DNA of 5,547 nucleotides from an uncultured Massilia sp. (GTDB lineage: Bacteria; Pseudomonadota; Gammaproteobacteria; Burkholderiales; Burkholderiaceae), in assembly GCA_946481275.1 (NCBI GenBank), contig CAMLMV010000100.1, positions 1-5,547 of the forward strand. The letters are read 5' to 3'. The translations under genes were made by a program, and so were the position numbers. The notes beneath the pieces were generated by a model. It made no database searches. It worked only from the letters and a program-made list of their open reading frames with translations, and was not told where the DNA came from. Below, piece after piece: positions 1-5,547 of this stretch. Numbering within the stretch: the first letter of the stretch is position 1; every line of letters begins with the position of its first letter.

Positions 1-471
1 GCCTTCGATCTCGTTGTCCTTCTGCGCCCACAGGTAGTACAGCACGCCGTTGTGGTTGAACGTGGTCGCGTCCAGGCAGAACGTGTCGATGCCCGTGTCG
101 ACCTGGCCCATGAATTCCCACGTGCCTTCGAGCGGATTCGCGTTCGTGTTGCGGATCGCGTACATGCGGTGCTGGAACAGCTTGTACTTGATCTCGCGGC
201 TCGGCGCGGCGGCGAAATAGACATACCACGCGCCCATGTTGAAGTGCAGCTCCGGCGCCCAGATCAGTTCGCTGTAAGGGCCCGTATCCGGCTTGATCCA
301 CGCGTCGACGGTGGGCGCATTGGCCAGTTCCGCGATCGTCTTTGCGCGGCGCAGTTCGATGCGGTCGTATTGCGGGACCGATGCCGTGAAATAGTAATAG
401 CCGTCCGTGTGTCTATAAATGTACGGGTCGGCGCGTTGCTCGATGAGGGGTTTCAGTACGGTGTCTTGCAT
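1..471 (-). CDS. GH43 family glycosidase, alpha-L-arabinofuranosidase-like (partial, 3' end outside window)
   Basis: The first 157 codons of a glycoside hydrolase family 43 enzyme, a five-bladed beta-propeller that removes arabinofuranosyl or xylosyl residues from oligosaccharides. Translation starts MQDTVLKPLIEQRADPYIY. Asp15 in RADPY fits the GH43 general base, WAPE lies at 71-74, and Asp134 in LDATTF fits the pKa-modulating Asp. The general-acid Glu lies beyond the window edge. The N-terminal block resembles the exo-alpha-1,5-L-arabinofuranosidase type (GH43 subfamily 26, LbAraf43-like) as I recall it; the subfamily is less certain than the family. There is no signal peptide, so the enzyme should act in the cytoplasm on imported oligosaccharides. 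It starts 20 bases after the transporter stop on the same strand, with only a weak purine-rich site (GCGAG) before the ATG, which suggests one operon and perhaps translational coupling. Confidence 0.88.
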   Translation of the reverse strand, partial: MQDTVLKPLIEQRADPYIYRHTDGYYYFTASVPQYDRIELRRAKTIAELANAPTVDAWIKPDTGPYSELIWAPELHFNMGAWYVYFAAAPSREIKYKLFQHRMYAIRNTNANPLEGTWEFMGQVDTGIDTFCLDATTFNHNGVLYYLWAQKDNEIEG

Positions 472-491
472 GATGGTCTCGCTAAAGTGAA

Positions 492-1832
492 TCACGCGCT
501 GGCGCGGAGGTCTTCCTTGACTGTCGAATAGTATTCATCGCTGATGCGGTACTTGAACATCAGCGCGCCCATCAGGAAATGGAAGAAGCCGGGAATCACG
601 GACAGCATCAGCGCGATGCCCTGCAGCGCCAGCGCGCCCTGCTCCTGGTTCGGCTGGTAATGGAAATAATTCAGCAGCAGGCCGACCATGCCGCCCGCGA
701 GGCCCATGCCGGCCTTCTGCGCGACCGAGATGCCGCCGAACGCGAAGCCCGACACGCGCTTGCCCGTCTTGACCTGGCCGTAGTCGATGGTCTCGGCGAT
801 CGCGGACCAGAACACCGGCGCGTGCAGGTCGACGACGAGCGACAGCAGGAAGTACAGGAAGAAGGCCAGCGCCGTATCACCCGGCTTGACCAGGAAATAA
901 ATCATCACGGACAGCACCGCCACCAGCAGCTGCGTGTAGCGGAACAGTTTGACCTTGCAATAGAACTTGGTCACCCACGTCGACACGACCATCGCGATGA
1001 TCGCGGCCGCGACGCCCGTCGACAGGAACGCGGACACGGTCTCCGTGTCGCCGTGCAGGTAATACTTCGCGTAATAGATCGCGACGGAGCCGCGGATCAC
1101 GTAGCCGATGGTGCCCGTCACGCAGACGGCGCACAGGATCAGCCACTGGTCATTCTGTGCCAGCACCGCGATCTGTTCCATCAGCGGCTGGCGCTTCGTC
1201 TTGTAGACGACGCGTTCCGTCGTCGTGAAGAAGGTGAACAGGAACAGCACGACGCCCAGCAGCGCCATCAGGGCCATCGCCGCCTGGTAGCCGGCGGCCT
1301 GGTTGCCGTTGCCCCAGCGCTGCGCGAGGATCGGCACGACAATCGTGACCATGAATGCGCCGACTTTCGCCAGGAATAGCCGGTAGCCGTTGGCGGACAG
1401 GCGCTCCTGCGGGTCGCTCGTCAGGCCGCTGATCAGCGAGATATACGGCACGCCCACGCCCGACGTCATCAGCGTCATCAGGATGTACGTGGAATACGCC
1501 CACACGAGCTTGGCGTCATAGTTCCAGTCCGGCGTGCTGAACACGGCGTACACGGACAGGCCATACGGGATCGCGAGGAACAGGAAATAGGGCCGGTAGC
1601 GGCCCCAGCGGGACAGGAAACTGTCCGTCATCTGGCCGACGATCAGGTCGGAGATTGCGCCCACGATCTTGACGAGCACGAACAGCAGCGCGAGGTCGGT
1701 CGTCTTGAGTCCATAGACGTCCGTATAAAAGAAAGTGATGATCAGCATCATCGACGAGATCACCACGTTGAGCGCCATGTCGCCGGCGCCGAAGCCCACT
1801 TTTTCGAGAGTGGAAAGTTTCTGGGTTTGCAT
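492..1832 (-). CDS. GPH-family sugar:cation symporter (MFS_2, MelB/XynP-like)
   Basis: A 446-residue inner-membrane transporter with about 12 hydrophobic segments, normal length for the glycoside-pentoside-hexuronide:cation symporter family. Visible family signatures are GAGDMALN in helix 1 (Asp18, matching a sugar-binding Asp of MelB), Asp62-x3-Gly66-x3-Asp70 followed by RWGRYRP (75-81) in the helix 2-3 loop, PYISL..LTSDPQER (129-144) after helix 4, the central loop near 205-220, and AETIDYGQVKTGKR (346-359) with Lys373 in the C-terminal half. By position, MelB Asp55 and Asp124 correspond to Gly58 and Gly127. The start ATG is supported by GGAAGGA about 7 bases upstream. The neighbouring GH43 gene suggests the substrate is an arabinose- or xylose-containing oligosaccharide; the exact sugar and the coupling ion cannot be read from sequence. 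Confidence 0.93.
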   Translation of the reverse strand: MQTQKLSTLEKVGFGAGDMALNVVISSMMLIITFFYTDVYGLKTTDLALLFVLVKIVGAISDLIVGQMTDSFLSRWGRYRPYFLFLAIPYGLSVYAVFSTPDWNYDAKLVWAYSTYILMTLMTSGVGVPYISLISGLTSDPQERLSANGYRLFLAKVGAFMVTIVVPILAQRWGNGNQAAGYQAAMALMALLGVVLFLFTFFTTTERVVYKTKRQPLMEQIAVLAQNDQWLILCAVCVTGTIGYVIRGSVAIYYAKYYLHGDTETVSAFLSTGVAAAIIAMVVSTWVTKFYCKVKLFRYTQLLVAVLSVMIYFLVKPGDTALAFFLYFLLSLVVDLHAPVFWSAIAETIDYGQVKTGKRVSGFAFGGISVAQKAGMGLAGGMVGLLLNYFHYQPNQEQGALALQGIALMLSVIPGFFHFLMGALMFKYRISDEYYSTVKEDLRASA

Positions 1833-1839
1833 ACGGACG

Positions 1840-1846
1840 TCCTTCC
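1840..1846 (-). promoter_or_regulatory. Ribosome binding site of the GPH transporter
   Basis: GGAAGGA on the minus strand, 7 bases before the ATG at 1832. It is the strongest Shine-Dalgarno match near this start and fixes the choice of start codon. Confidence 0.7.
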
Positions 1847-1855
1847 AAACGAACA

Positions 1856-1886
1856 GGGTGCTACGCGGTTTTTCCGAGCAGCACCC
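1856..1886 (-). repeat. Inverted repeat / potential hairpin in the leader of the transporter
   Basis: GGGTGCT and AGCACCC form a perfect 7-bp outer stem. Inside it lie a symmetric 3x3 mismatch, a 3-bp CGG/CCG stem and a five-base homopolymer loop (AAAAA in the minus-strand transcript). It sits in the 84 bases between the receptor relic and the transporter, 10 bases upstream of the transporter's Shine-Dalgarno. No T-run follows on either strand, so it is not a standard intrinsic terminator. It could be an mRNA processing or stabilising structure, or a protein-binding site. Confidence 0.5.
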
Positions 1887-1916
1887 TCATTATTCCCTAT
1901 TGATCAGAGCCCTGGG

Positions 1917-2198
1917 TCAATGTTTCCAACGGAGGGCAAAGCCGACGACCCGGTCATAACGGCGCACGTCACGCGGCAGCAGCGGCGTACCGTGGTAGTC
2001 GTGGTACTCCTGGTCCAGCAGGTTGCTGCCGTCCAAGGTTGCCGTCAGGTTTTCCGTGATCTTGTACGAGATCGAGGCATCCTGCGCACGCACGGACACG
2101 CTCGTCAAGAGACCGATGCCCATGAGTGCGGCGACGGTGCCGCGCAATGCGAAGGTGCGGGAAACGGGCGCAAAACGGCCCGCTGCGATGGGTTCCAT
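1917..2198 (-). pseudogene. TonB-dependent receptor relic: signal peptide fused in frame to the barrel C-terminus
   Basis: A 93-codon open frame made of two parts of an outer-membrane TonB-dependent receptor. Residues 1-38 are a classic Sec signal peptide: a basic N-region with Arg8, Arg14 and Arg19, a hydrophobic core at about 20-34, and cleavage after VRA-38. Residues 41-93 look like the end of a receptor barrel: SYKITENLTATLDGSNLLDQEY matches the common 'YxxTxNLxxxxxxxNLLDxxY' turn, followed by RRYDRVVGFALRWKH as the last strand. The TonB box, plug domain and most of the barrel (typically 700 or more residues) are absent. The junction lies near residue 40 (about 2075-2082) and keeps the frame. 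It has a good Shine-Dalgarno and an operator upstream, so it may still be transcribed. It ends in His rather than the usual Phe. It probably once imported the oligosaccharide handled by the next two genes. A designed deletion or assembly error cannot be excluded. Confidence 0.72.
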
Positions 2199-2201
2199 AC
2201 G

Positions 2202-2207
2202 TCTCCT
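2202..2207 (-). promoter_or_regulatory. Ribosome binding site of the receptor relic
   Basis: AGGAGA on the minus strand, 3 bases before the ATG at 2198 (AGGAG with 4 bases). A strong Shine-Dalgarno with slightly short spacing, supporting the start codon of the 93-codon frame. Confidence 0.6.
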
Positions 2208-2232
2208 GTTGCAATGTAAGTATTGTTATGGT

Positions 2233-2260
2233 TTCTGAAAGCATGGAAACGCTTTCAGAA
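2233..2260 (-). promoter_or_regulatory. Candidate LacI-family operator within a perfect 10-bp inverted repeat
   Basis: TTCTGAAAGC (2233-2242) and GCTTTCAGAA (2251-2260) are perfect inverted repeats with an 8-base spacer. Overlapping them, TGGAAACGCTTTCA (2244-2257) is a near-palindrome around a central CG. It has the form of LacI/GalR-family operators and matches the cre-type consensus TGWAANCGNTNWCA at 13 of 14 positions. It lies 35-62 bases upstream of the receptor-relic ATG, where a -35 region would fall, so repression by a sugar-responsive LacI-type regulator is the simplest reading. No regulator gene is in the window. Control of the divergent plus-strand gene is also possible. Confidence 0.55.
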
Positions 2261-2364
2261 CTGGCATGCTTATCGGTAATGTTAGGCGCAACATCGAGAA
2301 CGATCCAATCAATTTTTCGGTAACTTCGATATCGTTTTTTGTATGTGTAAAAGCAGGTAAAGGG

Positions 2365-2384
2365 ACGTGACAACGATTTCACGT
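2365..2384. repeat. Short inverted repeat ACGTGA-N8-TCACGT
   Basis: Perfect 6-bp arms separated by 8 bases, just upstream of the likely start at 2424. The spacer is two bases longer than in a CRP/FNR site (TGTGA-N6-TCACA), so that family is not a good fit. It may be an operator of the following gene or chance; if the GTG at 2367 were the real start, it would lie in coding sequence. Confidence 0.3.
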
Positions 2385-2423
2385 GGCACAATGCGAGGCT
2401 TCCAGACTTTTTTTTCATTTCCC

Positions 2424-3209
2424 ATGCTGGCGACCTTTCCCACGTTCCGCGACCTCATCCTGGACACCGATCCGGATGCCATTGCGACGCCCGCGCAGAT
2501 CCCCGAGGGCTTCCTGCTGGCGCGCGCCGGAACCATCAGCGCGCACTACATCCCGTTCGATTACGTGAACCGCGCGGCGCGGCTCGTCCTCGTCGGCATC
2601 TCGCCCGGGTTCGTGCAATGGAAGAACGCGGTGCGCGAGGCCCGGCGCCTGCAGGCGCAAGGCGCGGCGCAGGACGACGTGCTGCGGGCGGCCAAGTACA
2701 CCGGCGCGTTTTCCGGCGCGATCCGCCCGAACCTCGTCGCCCTGCTCGACCACGTGGGCCTGCAGCGCTGGCTCGGCATCCCCAGCTGCGCGTCGCTGTT
2801 CGGAGAAAACGCCCACCTGATGCACGTGACGGCCGTGCTGCGCCACCCGATTTTCGTGAACGGAAAAAACTACAATGGCGCGTCCCCGAACATGCTGACG
2901 ACGCCGCTGCTGCAGGCCCAGCTGCTCGACTATTTCGCGGCCGAAGCGGGCGCGCTGCCCGACGCGGTGGTCGTGCCGCTGGGCCCGAAGGTCGGCCTCG
3001 CGCTCGACTGGCTCGCGGCGCGCGGCGTGCTGGATGCCGGCCGCATCCTGCACGGCATACCGCACCCGTCCGGCGCCAACGCCGAGCGCATCGCCTACTT
3101 CCTCGGCCGCAAGGACAGGGCCGCGCTGTCGCGCCAGACGAACGGCGCGCAGATCGATGCGGACCGGCTGGCGCTGCGCGCGAAGATGGCGGATCTCGGC
3201 GTCGATTGA
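2424..3209 (+). CDS. Uracil-DNA glycosylase-fold protein, function unassigned
   Basis: A 261-residue soluble protein with the motif pattern of the uracil-DNA glycosylase superfamily: VGISPG at 57-62 (compare GINPG of the Mug/TDG branch), an acidic-aromatic middle with NYNG at 149-152, the strand VPLGPKVGLAL at 184-194, and HPSGAN at 214-219 (compare NPSGLN of Mug). The fold assignment comes from these motifs and their spacing; catalytic activity is not shown, since the catalytic Asn of Mug is Ser60 here. In-frame starts also exist at GTG 2367 (with AAAGGG very close upstream) and ATG 2391. I prefer ATG 2424 because third-position GC bias begins only there and the preceding 57 bases look non-coding (poly-T run, inverted repeat), though 2424 lacks a clear Shine-Dalgarno. 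It is transcribed divergently from the sugar locus, with no evident functional link. Confidence 0.75.
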   Translation: MLATFPTFRDLILDTDPDAIATPAQIPEGFLLARAGTISAHYIPFDYVNRAARLVLVGISPGFVQWKNAVREARRLQAQGAAQDDVLRAAKYTGAFSGAIRPNLVALLDHVGLQRWLGIPSCASLFGENAHLMHVTAVLRHPIFVNGKNYNGASPNMLTTPLLQAQLLDYFAAEAGALPDAVVVPLGPKVGLALDWLAARGVLDAGRILHGIPHPSGANAERIAYFLGRKDRAALSRQTNGAQIDADRLALRAKMADLGVD

Positions 3210-3311
3210 CGCGGTGCGCATGGCGCGCGACGAGGATTCCGCGTGCCCGGTGCAGGCAATCTGAGCCACAGGCAACACCAAGCGGACACAGGTGTCTTTC
3301 GTGCTGCCCCC

Positions 3312-3339
3312 TTGCCTCACGCGGCGTTACACTGATAAC
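3312..3339 (+). promoter_or_regulatory. Weak candidate sigma70 promoter of the LOV-GGDEF-EAL gene
   Basis: TTGCCT (3312-3317) and GATAAC (3334-3339), 16 bases apart, each match the sigma70 hexamers at 4 of 6 positions. This lies in the 153-base gap after the UDG-like gene, 23 bases before the start codon. It is a pattern match only. Confidence 0.3.
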
Positions 3340-3349
3340 GTCCAGGGCC

Positions 3350-3354
3350 AAGGT
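3350..3354 (+). promoter_or_regulatory. Ribosome binding site of the LOV-GGDEF-EAL gene
   Basis: AAGGT, 8 bases before the ATG at 3363. Moderate match to the Shine-Dalgarno sequence; no competing in-frame start lies near it. Confidence 0.5.
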
Positions 3355-3362
3355 AGACGATC

Positions 3363-5474
3363 ATGCAGAATTGTTCTCCTGAAGAAGTTCGCTCAATCCT
3401 CGATAAAATCGAACAGTTGCCCGTGCCGTTCTTCAAGCGCCTGATCGAGGCAAGCAACACGGGCATCATCATTTCCGACGCCAGCCTGCCGGACAATCCC
3501 ATCGCCTACGTCAATCCCGCGTTCGAACGGGTAACGGGTTACGCGCTGTACGAAGTCGTCGGGCGCAACTGCCGCTTCCTGCAGCGCGACGACCGCGACC
3601 AGCCCGAGATCGCGCTGATCCGCCACTGCGTCGAGCACGCCGAGGTCTGCACGGCGCTGCTGCGCAACTACCGCAAGGACGGCAGCCTGTTCTGGAGCCG
3701 CATGCACCTGTTTCCCGTGCACGGGAATGGAACTGCCCCCACCCACTTCGTCGCTTTCCTGCAGGACGCAACGGAGGTCGTCGAAGCCCAGCAGGCGGCC
3801 GTGCAGGCGCGCGAACGCCTGAGTACCGTCCTGGAAAGCATTTCGGACGGCTGCCTGTCGCTCGACCGCGAATGGCGCTTCACGTACATCAACGCGCGCG
3901 GCGCGGCGTGGATCGAACGCAGCCAGGAAGACCTGATCGGCAAGAACATGTGGGACGAATTCCCGGAAGCCGTCGGCGGCCCGTTCTACGACGCCTACCA
4001 GCGCGCGATGCACGACCGCGAACCCGCGCGCTGCGAAAACTACTACGCCCCGCTGGGCCTCTGGCTCGAACTGCGCGCCTATCCGTCGCGCGAAGGCGTC
4101 ACCGCGTTCTTCGCCGACGTCACCGAGCGCAAGGAGGCGGAGACGCGGCTCATGCACATGGCCACGCACGACAGCATGACGGGCCTGCACAACCGCTTCA
4201 GCTGCCTGCGCGCACTCGACGAGGCCCTGGCACGTTCCGTCGAGGACGAGCGCCCGGTGGGCGTCCTGTTCATCGACCTCGACCACTTCAAGGAAGTCAA
4301 CGACGCCCATGGCCACCGCGCGGGCGACATGGCCCTGCAGGAGATCGGGCGGCGTCTCGGGAGCCTCGCCGCCCCCGGCATCACGGTCGCGCGCATCAGC
4401 GGCGACGAGTTCGTGGTCGTCCTCGAAGGCATGAACGCCGAGGGCGCGAAGGGCGTGGCCACCGCCATCCTGCAGCACCTGGCCACGCCCATCGCCGTCG
4501 ACGGCCATTACGTGACGGTGGGCGGCAGCATCGGCATCGCGATCGGCAACGGCCGCGAGTACTCGGCCGACGAGCTGCTCAACAACGCGGACGCCGCCAT
4601 GTACGAGGCCAAGGACAATGGCCGTCACACGTACGCCGTGTTCTCGACGACGGCGCGCCACCTGCTCAAGCAGCGCCTGGAACTGCGCCAGGACGTGTTC
4701 TCGGCCCTTGAACGGCGCCAGTTCGTGCTGTTCTACCAGCCGCAGGTCAGCGCCGCGAACGGCGCCGTCGTGGGCGCGGAGGCCCTGCTGCGCTGGGAAC
4801 ATCCGCGCCTCGGCCTGCTCGGCCCCGACCTGTTCCTGCCGATGCTGGAAGGCTCGCCCGCCATCACGGCCGTCGGCGCCTGGGTGTGCGAGGAAGCGTG
4901 CCGCCAGGCGCGCGAATGGGAATTGCTGGGCTACCGGCTGCGCATGGCGGTGAACGTCTCGCCGCGCCAGCTGATGGACGAAAACCTGCCGCCGCTGCTG
5001 ACGAACCTCGTCACCCGCTACGACCTCGACCCCGAATGCATCAAGCTGGAAGTCACCGAGAGCATGCTGATGCAGGACATCGACAAGGCGGCGTCGGTGC
5101 TGCGCCTGCTGCAACGCGACGGCTTCCGCATCGCGCTCGACGACTTCGGCACGGGTTATTCGAACCTGTCGTACCTGCGCACGCTGCCGATCACCGCGAT
5201 CAAGATCGACCGTTCGTTCGTGCGCGAGATCGAGCAGGACCGGCGCTGCCTGGATATCGTCAACGGCGTGATCGCCTTCGCCAAGTCGCTCAAGCTGGAC
5301 GTGATCTGCGAAGGCATCGAGACGGAGCTGCAGAAGGAAGCGATCCGCTCGACGGGATGCGACGTCCTGCAGGGTTACCTGATCGGCAAGCCGATGCGGG
5401 CGGAGGATTTCAGGGCGCTGCTGCTGGCGCAGAAGACGGCGCCGAACCAGACCGATCCAGGTTGCCAGGCGTAG
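3363..5474 (+). CDS. LOV-PAS-GGDEF-EAL protein, putative blue-light-responsive c-di-GMP cyclase/phosphodiesterase
   Basis: A 703-residue cytoplasmic protein with no membrane segment. Residues about 24-138 form a LOV domain: NPAFERVTGY, GRNCRFLQ (flavin-adduct Cys70, Gln74), Arg87, NYRKDG (Asn102). Residues about 150-256 are a second PAS ending in DVTERK, joined by short helical linkers. The GGDEF domain (about 264-427) has DSMTGLHNR, metal-binding Asp305, Asn313, Asp322, SGDEF at 346-350 and DAAMYEAKDNGR; the RxxD I-site position reads APGI. The EAL domain (about 438-690) has EALLRW (Glu473), Asn531, Glu563, Asp593-Asp594, Lys614, Glu650, Glu653 and Gln670, the full catalytic set at constant spacing to RocR. 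Thus c-di-GMP synthesis is plausible and hydrolysis very plausible, with light as the likely input. Ser112 and Leu133 replace the usual Asn and Gln of the flavin pocket. ATG 3363 has AAGGT upstream at suitable spacing. It appears monocistronic. Confidence 0.95.
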   Translation: MQNCSPEEVRSILDKIEQLPVPFFKRLIEASNTGIIISDASLPDNPIAYVNPAFERVTGYALYEVVGRNCRFLQRDDRDQPEIALIRHCVEHAEVCTALLRNYRKDGSLFWSRMHLFPVHGNGTAPTHFVAFLQDATEVVEAQQAAVQARERLSTVLESISDGCLSLDREWRFTYINARGAAWIERSQEDLIGKNMWDEFPEAVGGPFYDAYQRAMHDREPARCENYYAPLGLWLELRAYPSREGVTAFFADVTERKEAETRLMHMATHDSMTGLHNRFSCLRALDEALARSVEDERPVGVLFIDLDHFKEVNDAHGHRAGDMALQEIGRRLGSLAAPGITVARISGDEFVVVLEGMNAEGAKGVATAILQHLATPIAVDGHYVTVGGSIGIAIGNGREYSADELLNNADAAMYEAKDNGRHTYAVFSTTARHLLKQRLELRQDVFSALERRQFVLFYQPQVSAANGAVVGAEALLRWEHPRLGLLGPDLFLPMLEGSPAITAVGAWVCEEACRQAREWELLGYRLRMAVNVSPRQLMDENLPPLLTNLVTRYDLDPECIKLEVTESMLMQDIDKAASVLRLLQRDGFRIALDDFGTGYSNLSYLRTLPITAIKIDRSFVREIEQDRRCLDIVNGVIAFAKSLKLDVICEGIETELQKEAIRSTGCDVLQGYLIGKPMRAEDFRALLLAQKTAPNQTDPGCQA

Positions 5475-5547
5475 GCGGGGTTGCGACAGTTCGTTCGGAA
5501 CTTAGTTAGCTTTCTGCGATCTTATGCAAAACAAGCAGGTTTGTTCG
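5475..5547. other. Downstream intergenic tail, no gene seen
   Basis: Seventy-three bases after the EAL stop codon. Base composition turns AT-richer after about 5500, as in the other intergenic regions here. I see no hairpin with a T-run and no convincing promoter; the next gene must lie beyond the window. Confidence 0.5.

Noticed and set aside
52..531. A 159-codon plus-strand frame at the left end.
   Set aside because: Lies antisense to the GH43 gene, whose translation contains recognised family motifs.
579..1379. A 266-codon plus-strand frame opposite the transporter.
   Set aside because: Rich in Arg, His, Gln and Asp, no motif, and antisense to a clear membrane-protein gene; a compositional shadow.
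1889..1926. TTGACC with AATAAT on the minus strand, considered as a promoter for the transporter alone.
   Set aside because: The hexamers are 20 bases apart, outside the usual 16-18, and the -35 match includes the stop codon of the receptor relic.
2279..2294. ATGTT-N6-AACAT inverted repeat in the divergent intergenic region.
   Set aside because: Five-base arms are common by chance in AT-rich DNA and it matches no family I can name.
2366..2383. CGTGA-N8-TCACG considered as a CRP/FNR binding site.
   Set aside because: CRP/FNR half-sites are separated by 6 bases and begin with T; both spacing and outer bases differ.
3285..3300. GACAC-AG-GTGTC followed by TTTC, considered as a terminator of the UDG-like gene.
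   Set aside because: A two-base loop is too tight, leaving a 4-bp stem, and only three T follow; far too weak.
2415..3320. A 301-codon minus-strand frame opposite the UDG-like gene.
   Set aside because: Arg/His/Gln/Val-rich shadow; the plus-strand frame has coherent motifs and codon bias.
3393..5114. A 573-codon open frame on the minus strand opposite the LOV-GGDEF-EAL gene.
   Set aside because: It is a mirror of the strong third-position GC bias of the real gene. Its translation is a low-complexity mix of Arg, Val, Ala, Gln, His and Asp without any recognisable domain.

Overview
The window is high-GC DNA with strong G/C bias at third codon positions. It combines a TonB-dependent receptor relic, a sugar symporter of the GPH type, a GH43 glycosidase and a large multi-domain c-di-GMP enzyme. 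Together these suggest a betaproteobacterium, most likely of the Oxalobacteraceae (Massilia/Duganella-like). That placement is inferred from style and gene content; no rRNA or other marker gene is present.

Left part (1-2260, minus strand): a small carbohydrate-utilisation locus, read right to left. It starts with a promoter region carrying a LacI-family-like operator and a perfect 10-bp inverted repeat (2233-2260). Next comes a 93-codon reading frame (1917-2198) that joins the signal peptide of a TonB-dependent receptor directly to the last beta-strands of such a receptor, with the plug and most of the barrel missing. After that come a complete GPH-family sugar:cation symporter (492-1832) and, 20 bases further on, the first 157 codons of an intracellular GH43 alpha-L-arabinofuranosidase-like enzyme (1-471, cut by the window edge). 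The intact version of such a locus would bring (arabino-)oligosaccharides across the outer membrane, then across the inner membrane, and trim them in the cytoplasm. Here the outer-membrane step has apparently been lost.

Middle (2199-3362): an AT-richer divergent intergenic region, then a plus-strand gene (2424-3209, possible upstream starts at 2367 and 2391) for a protein with uracil-DNA-glycosylase-fold motifs and no assigned function. A 153-base gap with a weak candidate promoter follows.

Right part (3363-5474, plus strand): a 703-residue soluble signalling protein, LOV-PAS-GGDEF-EAL. The first domain has the LOV flavin-adduct cysteine motif (NCRFLQ, Cys70), so the protein is a candidate blue-light-responsive enzyme that makes and/or degrades c-di-GMP. 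Two of the polar residues that normally contact the flavin ring are replaced (Ser112, Leu133). The GGDEF motif reads SGDEF without an inhibitory I-site, and the EAL domain keeps all expected catalytic residues. The last 73 bases hold no gene I can support.

The points most worth following up are the internally deleted receptor frame under an apparently intact operator, and the unusual flavin pocket of the LOV domain.
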